Positions 9,600 through 13,262 of a DNA stretch of 13,262 nt are shown here, in pieces. Below the pieces are notes generated by a model. That model had not been told where the DNA came from. It was given only the letters and a program-made list of their open reading frames with translations, and made no database searches. A program made the position numbers and the translations under genes. Source of the stretch: Euperipatoides rowelli (lineage: Eukaryota; Onychophora; Udeonychophora; Euonychophora; Peripatopsidae); assembly GCA_003024985.2 (NCBI GenBank), contig PXIH01S0011157.1. One strand, given 5' to 3'. Numbering within the stretch: the first letter of the stretch is position 1; every line of letters begins with the position of its first letter.

Positions 9600-9755
9600 A
9601 TGCCGCTATGTTTCAATTTTTGGAAATCTTTTTACAAATTTTGCAATAGGGACCATATCGTAAAAAAGTACAATAATTAAATCGACGTGTCAAAATAGTG
9701 CTTGTAATTTTGCGTTTTCAATTTTTTTTAAAAAAATTTTGAAACATAGCGGCAT
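9600..9755. mobile_element. Short hairpin MITE-like element
   Basis: The 17-bp ends ATGCCGCTATGTTTCAA (9600-9616) and its exact inverse complement (9739-9755) enclose 122 bp of unique sequence, 156 bp in total. The GCCGCTATG core is GC-rich against the AT-rich background, so a 17-bp perfect inverted match is unlikely by chance. Flanking duplications are not clear, so superfamily and exact ends are unknown. Confidence 0.7.
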
Positions 9756-10580
9756 CAACTGACCTTTGTAAAAAACAAATTCATTTACAACATGAATCTA
9801 ACTTATTTAGTTTCAGAGATTAGCTATTTACAAATTTCCTTATTAAAACTAGCAAGATGGCTGCCAATGGTGGCCATCTTGGTGACCATAAGTAACATTT
9901 TTAATATGTATGATTATTTATTCACTATTACATTCAAAATATAATCATATAATTATTCATTTTAAAAAAAATAGGTTTATTAATAGCATGTCCCCTTAAG
10001 AAACTGCTGAACTGATGTGTTCCATGTGAAAATCCATATTTTTAAACTGATTTAGTCCTGACATTGTATTTTTATCCATTTAAAAAGTTAAATACACTTG
10101 GGCTTCGTTAATTGCTTTACAAAAAATTTTAATACAGATTTGGTGTTGGTATCTTTTTAATGAATAGGGCAGCTGTTGTCTTGAACATTATTAATTGAAA
10201 TACGATACTTTAATATTTTTATTCCCACCTACTACACACATAATATTCCTTAAAACCATTGGATCTATATGAACATGGCATCGATTGATTCAGCCTTTTG
10301 GAAAATATGAATAATATAATATATATACTTTGTAGCATACTCATTCCTTAAAATTCCCCATTAAATTCCTAACCCATAACTGTCATCTTTAAGTCAGTCC
10401 TCGTAGAAGATTTTTACTATGTTCATTCTAAATAAGTTTAGTAAGTAAATTAATAGCATGATATGCTAGTTAGTAATATTAACTTTTCAACATTAAGTGC
10501 ACAGATTCTAATTATTTTCAATATTCCAAATAAAACATTTACATCTTATTTTATAAAAACAAACATCCTGGAATACTCAC
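9756..10580. other. AT-rich intronic stretch with one small inverted repeat
   Basis: An inverted repeat CAAGATGGC ... GCCATCTTG lies at 9853-9861 and 9873-9881. AAGATGGC words are common in invertebrate mobile elements. The rest is AT-rich and featureless up to the donor site at 10580. Confidence 0.5.
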
Positions 10581-11420
10581 ATAACATATCTGCCTTCCTC
10601 CACAGCATAATTTTGTAGTCTGGGCAGAGAATTCTTGATTATACAAATAGCAAGATGAAGGCAGTCTTTTTCATTAGTGTTTTCTAACAGCGATATAATT
10701 TCTTGAAGAGAAGACAAGCCTTGTAGAGTTGAACCATTTAATTTGCGCCCTGTTACATAACCATATCCAGCATTAATAGGTAAACTATAAGATTGTATAC
10801 CTATATATGGCGGAACCATGGAGATAGTTGGAGGAGGTGGCATAGGGGGTTGTCTTATATTGTTCTGAGTAATAGCAATTAGGACATTAAATAGTGCTGC
10901 TAAAATTTGATTAACAAAATTGAGAAATGTCAAAAATATGCTGACCATTGGGTCAGTGCCAGGGGGTGGAGGAGCTAAAGGTGGAGGAACAGGTACTGTT
11001 GGTGGTGGCATTGCTGGTGGTGGTGGAACTGCACCTGGTGGTGGTGGTGGTGGTGGTACTGCTCCTGGTGGAGGTGGAACTGCACCTGGTGGAGGTGGAA
11101 CTGCACCTGGTGGTGGGGGAGCAGCTCCTGGTGGTGGGGGAACAGCTCCTGGTGGAGGAGCTGCCACTGGTGGTGGGGGAGCTGCCACTGGTGGTGGGGG
11201 AGCTGCCACTGGTGGTGGGGGAGCTGCCACTGGTGGNACTGGTGGTGGGGGAGCTGCCACTGGTGGTGGGGGAGCTGCCAGTGGTGGTGGGGGAGCTGCC
11301 ACTGGTGGTGGGGGAGCTGCCACTGGTGGTGGAGGAGCTGCTACTGGTGGTGAAGGAATTTGGCTTTCAATTATTTGTGTAACTAAAAATAAAGGTAAAA
11401 TGACATCCCAGAATCGTACT
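10581..11420 (-). CDS. Large exon of a secreted proline-rich, four-cysteine protein
   Basis: The minus-strand acceptor TTTTTTTTTACAG ends at 11421 and the donor AT|GTGAGT starts at 10580; both boundaries are phase 2. The frame is open for all 840 bases. Counting from Val at 11419, residues 1-20 (VRFWDVILPLFLVTQIIESQ) look like a signal-peptide core whose Met lies in an unseen earlier exon. Residues 21-157 are proline-rich: nine AAPPPPV-type and six GAVPPPP-type heptads, then PVPPP/APPPP. Residues 158-184 are hydrophobic (SIFLTFLNFVNQILAALFNV). Residues 185-279 are ordinary sequence with PPMPPPP, YGYVTGRK and KDCLHLAIC, giving cysteines 1 and 2 as C-x5-C. I infer a secreted protein with an extended polyproline arm. 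The function is unknown. The N at 11237 falls in a GTN (Val) codon and the frame stays open if it is one base. Repeat number may be misassembled. Confidence 0.75.
10961..11356 (-). repeat. 21-bp coding minisatellite (heptad repeat)
   Basis: Seen on the plus strand, the unit GGTGGTGGGGGAGCTGCCACT repeats with few changes toward the high-coordinate end. A related unit, GGTGGAGGTGGAACTGCACCT, fills the other half. Every unit change is a multiple of 3 bases, so the minus-strand frame is kept. A partial 9-base unit next to the N at 11237 and a unit with seven prolines suggest replication slippage or assembly collapse. The plus strand is a G-rich island in AT-rich DNA with many GGTGGTGGGGG runs, so G-quadruplex formation is possible. 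Confidence 0.92.
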
Positions 11421-11598
11421 CTGTAAAAAAAAAGAGATATTATTAGAAAAAAAATAATAATAGTGACACGGCTATAAAAGTTTTATCAATATTTAATATA
11501 TTACATTTATCAACTTATATCTTGTATTTTTATTTTTTAATAGGCTTTGAATTTAATAGAGTATTCAGAGACCAATTATTAATATGATTACTTTTATT

Positions 11599-12384
11599 CA
11601 GGGCCAGATTTATATATGGGCTTAGCGGGTGCAGCCCAGGGCCTCATAAGCAGGGAGGCCATGGCCTCTTGTAATTTTTTTTTAATTAAACCATTAACTA
11701 GCAAATAAGACCGTTACACGGGGGGCATCAACCATTTTTTTTGTTTAAGCCCTTTTTATGTAAGAGAAAACACCACTTAAAGTTNCTAAAAATAGTTCCC
11801 ANGATGANCATAGATGGCGCTGTTACTGGCTTCTGAACATGATCATATTCCAATTAGGATTATAGACTAGCAAATAAGACCGTTACATGGGGGGCATCAA
11901 ACATATAATTTTTTTTGTTTAAGCCCTTTTTACGTAAGAGAAAACACCACTAAAGTTACTAAAAATAGTTCCCACGATGAGCATAGGTGGCGCTGTTACT
12001 GGCTTCTGAACATGATCATATTCTAATTAGGATTATAGACTAGCAAATAAGACCGTTACATGGGGGGCATCAAACATTTTTTTGTTTAAGCCTTTTTATG
12101 TAAGATAAAACACCACTAATGTTACTAAAAATAGTTCTCGTGCTGATCTTTTAAGCCCGTAAAAAAAAAAGTTTTGAATAAGCCCATTAGATGGTGCTGT
12201 TACGAGCTTCGGAACAAGATCATATTGCAATTAAATATAAGATTGGTGTACCTAGATCAAAATATGATTCGCCTACGAATTTTCTGCATATTTCAATGCT
12301 AATAAATTTCCAATTAGGTTTTACTTTCATCAAAATTTAATTCTAATAATACAATAGGCCTCATGAGGTTGAAATCCGACCCTG
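11599..12384. mobile_element. Non-autonomous hAT element with 8-bp TSD
   Basis: The left end is CAGGGCCAGATTT and the right end AAATCCGACCCTG, inverse complements with two mismatches and the CAG...CTG termini of hAT transposons. Outside them lie CTTTTATT (11591-11598) and ATTTTATT (12385-12392), an 8-bp duplication with one mismatch, the hAT length. Subterminal GGGCCTCAT (11640-11648) and AGGCCTCATGAGG (12356-12368) also match inversely. The 786-bp body has no open frame and is mostly filled by three internal tandem repeats. It is presumably mobilised by a hAT transposase elsewhere. Confidence 0.87.
11697..12240 (+). repeat. Three tandem ~170-bp repeats inside the hAT element
   Basis: Units start at 11697, 11866 and 12039 with ACTAGCAAATAAGACCGTTA. 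They share GGGGGGCATCAA, GTTTAAGCC, AAAACACCACT, CTAAAAATAGTTC and GGYGCTGTTAC. The first two are 169 and 173 bp. The third carries about 30 extra bases (near 12140-12180) and is more diverged. The ambiguous bases in unit 1 (11785, 11802, 11808) correspond to A, C and G in unit 2. Confidence 0.93.
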
Positions 12385-12392
12385 ATTTTATT

Positions 12393-13102
12393 CATATATA
12401 CAACATAGCCAATTTTAGTTATAGATTACAAAAACTTCAAAAATCACATTACTGTAGAATAACATTTGTCCATAAAGTTCTTAAACAGTGATAGGATTAT
12501 ACTTTTAAAATGTTACAAAGAAAGGTGATACTGTATATGAAGTTGTACTGTTTCTAATATTATTATTAAACATTACTGAATAATTTAGATTATGCAATAT
12601 ATTCAAGAAAAATATTGACATTGTGTATTACTCTACATTTTTCTATTGTTAGCAAATTCAAATTATTTCTCAGGTCATTATAAGTTAATCTACAGTATGT
12701 ACTTTAGGTATAAAATATTTCATAAAACTAAATAGGACTTTTTCTTTTTTTTTGTCCTCAAAAGATAAACAATTCCAAACTGTAGCACAATACTCTTATG
12801 CTAATAATGAAAAAAAATACAAGTAATCAATAATCATGAAAATTTAAAAACAATTACTTGAGCTAACCCGGCCATTGCTCCTCTAGAAGCATTCAAATCA
12901 TTCATCATTATACTGGAATAATTTTTTTATTTTAAAGAAATAAATCCCCCCCTCCAAAGGAAGAAGAAATGTATTTTTTTTCTATTACTTAAATATAAAT
13001 TCATTAAATACTACATGAGAAACAAAATTATTTGATGTTAATAAGGTCAGCGTATTTGGAAAAACCCAAAGCGAGCTGTTACAGCTAGAGAAAAAACCGT
13101 TC
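12393..13102. other. AT-rich stretch, nothing supported
   Basis: I looked here for the missing first exon of the minus-strand gene. A 55-base segment (12912-12858) with an acceptor-like CCAG, an ATG in good context (GCAATGG) and a CAA|GTAATT donor exists, but its ATG frame ends in phase 0 while the known acceptor needs phase 2. No other convincing candidate was seen. Confidence 0.5.
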
Positions 13103-13189
13103 CATAACTGCCCAAGCCAGGGATTAAACCTGTAACCCCCTTCGATTTAGAGAATCAAGTGATAACACCACTCGACCACAAAACCAAGA
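13103..13189 (-). mobile_element. tRNA-derived SINE unit 1
   Basis: On the minus strand a box A, TGGTCGAGTGG (13178-13168), matches the RNA polymerase III consensus TRGYNNARNNG exactly. A box B-like GGTTTAATCCC (13130-13120) follows after a spacer of usual length. The sequence between resembles a tRNA of the Leu/Ser type, but the anticodon arm is imperfect and lacks the conserved T before the anticodon. It is therefore a SINE head or tRNA relic and not a working tRNA gene. The unit is repeated head-to-tail 87 bp further on. Confidence 0.75.
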
Positions 13190-13262
13190 CATAACTGCCC
13201 TAGCCGGGGATCGAACTGTAACCCCCAACATATGCCTTCGATTTAAAGAGTCAAGTGATAAC
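13190..13262 (-). mobile_element. tRNA-derived SINE unit 2, cut by the window end
   Basis: This is a second copy starting with the same CATAACTGCCC (13190-13200). It has a better box B, GTTCGATCCC on the minus strand (13216-13207), and the shared TTCGATTTA and TCAAGTGATAAC words. It carries about 10 extra bases (near 13227-13236) relative to unit 1. The box A would lie just past the window end. A tandem tRNA-like dimer or longer array is likely. Confidence 0.72.

Larger units (their letters stand above)
4398..10580 (-). other. Inferred 6.2-kb phase-2 intron
   Basis: On the minus strand it starts with the strong donor GTGAGTATTC (10580-10571) and ends with the T-rich acceptor at 4410-4398. 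Both flanking exons are in phase 2. The intron contains the second MITE copy, the palindrome cluster, degenerate interspersed repeats, a hairpin MITE, a T19 run (8289-8307) and long AT-rich stretches with no detectable coding. Additional small exons inside it were not seen but would be easy to miss. Confidence 0.5.

Noticed and set aside
11321-11323. GTG at 11323 as the start of the proline-rich protein
   Set aside because: It is an ordinary Val codon of the heptad. The frame is open for 32 more codons upstream to a good splice acceptor at 11421.
10920-11426. Glycine-rich 168-residue frame on the plus strand, and a Val/Glu/Leu-rich frame at 10948-11382
   Set aside because: Both are shadows of the 21-bp repeat. 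The minus-strand frame has splice sites at both ends, a signal-like N-terminus and a non-repetitive C-terminal part; the plus-strand frames have none of these.
12858-12912. Minus-strand segment with ATG and donor as first exon of the proline-rich gene
   Set aside because: Its ATG frame reaches the donor in phase 0, but the acceptor at 11421 requires phase 2. The other frame meets a TAG.
13103-13189. Functional tRNA gene on the minus strand
   Set aside because: Pol III boxes are good, but the anticodon arm is imperfect, the expected T before the anticodon is absent, and the unit is tandemly repeated.
1-13262. CRISPR arrays, bacterial operons, riboswitches or phage genes
   Set aside because: Base composition, splice signals and element types are eukaryotic. 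The tandem repeats present are coding heptads, hAT-internal repeats and SINE units, with no repeat-spacer pattern.

Overview
The window is AT-rich, intron-rich, repeat-laden nuclear DNA from an animal, most likely an invertebrate. The signs are GT-AG splice signals with long T tracts, a decayed non-LTR retrotransposon, hAT-type and long-TIR MITE copies with target-site duplications, and a tandem tRNA-derived SINE. Nothing is bacterial: there are no operons, Shine-Dalgarno sites or long uninterrupted ORFs. Recurring aggccta words and AAGATGGC/GGAAGTG-type repeats recall marine deuterostome genomes such as echinoderms, but this is an impression and not a proof. Eight isolated N bases point to a draft assembly.

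The one well-supported gene is on the minus strand. A large exon (11420 to 10581) has an acceptor and a strong GTGAGT donor. It encodes a hydrophobic, signal-peptide-like start, about 135 residues of proline-rich heptads, a second hydrophobic segment and a C-terminal globular part. A second, terminal exon (4397 to 4241) begins after a 13-T tract plus CAG in the matching phase 2 and reaches a stop. The two exons together carry only four cysteines, arranged C-x5-C ... C-x7-C-P. I infer a secreted proline-rich protein with a small disulfide domain. The first exon, with the start codon, was not found.

Layout: 1-1088 AT-rich, nothing supported; 1098-1305 long-TIR MITE with 9-bp TSD; 1320 onward a hAT-like 5' end with possible coding remnants; about 1610-3020 AT-rich; 3026 to about 3760 (perhaps 4050) a decayed LINE reverse transcriptase on the plus strand; 4241-4397 the terminal exon; 4398-10580 the inferred 6.2-kb intron. 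The intron holds a second copy of the MITE (4688-4961), a cluster of nested palindromes (5825-5930), a possible plus-strand terminal exon with a poly(A) signal (6265-6470), degenerate interspersed repeats (6568-7192), a 50-codon small ORF (8486-8638) and a hairpin MITE (9600-9755). Upstream of the large exon lie a hAT MITE with internal tandem repeats (11599-12384), AT-rich DNA, and a head-to-tail tRNA-like SINE running off the window end (13103-13262).

The mobile elements are all short or broken and none looks able to move itself. They account for most non-AT-rich structure. The least explained parts are the proline-rich four-cysteine gene, the palindrome cluster and the antisense candidate exon.
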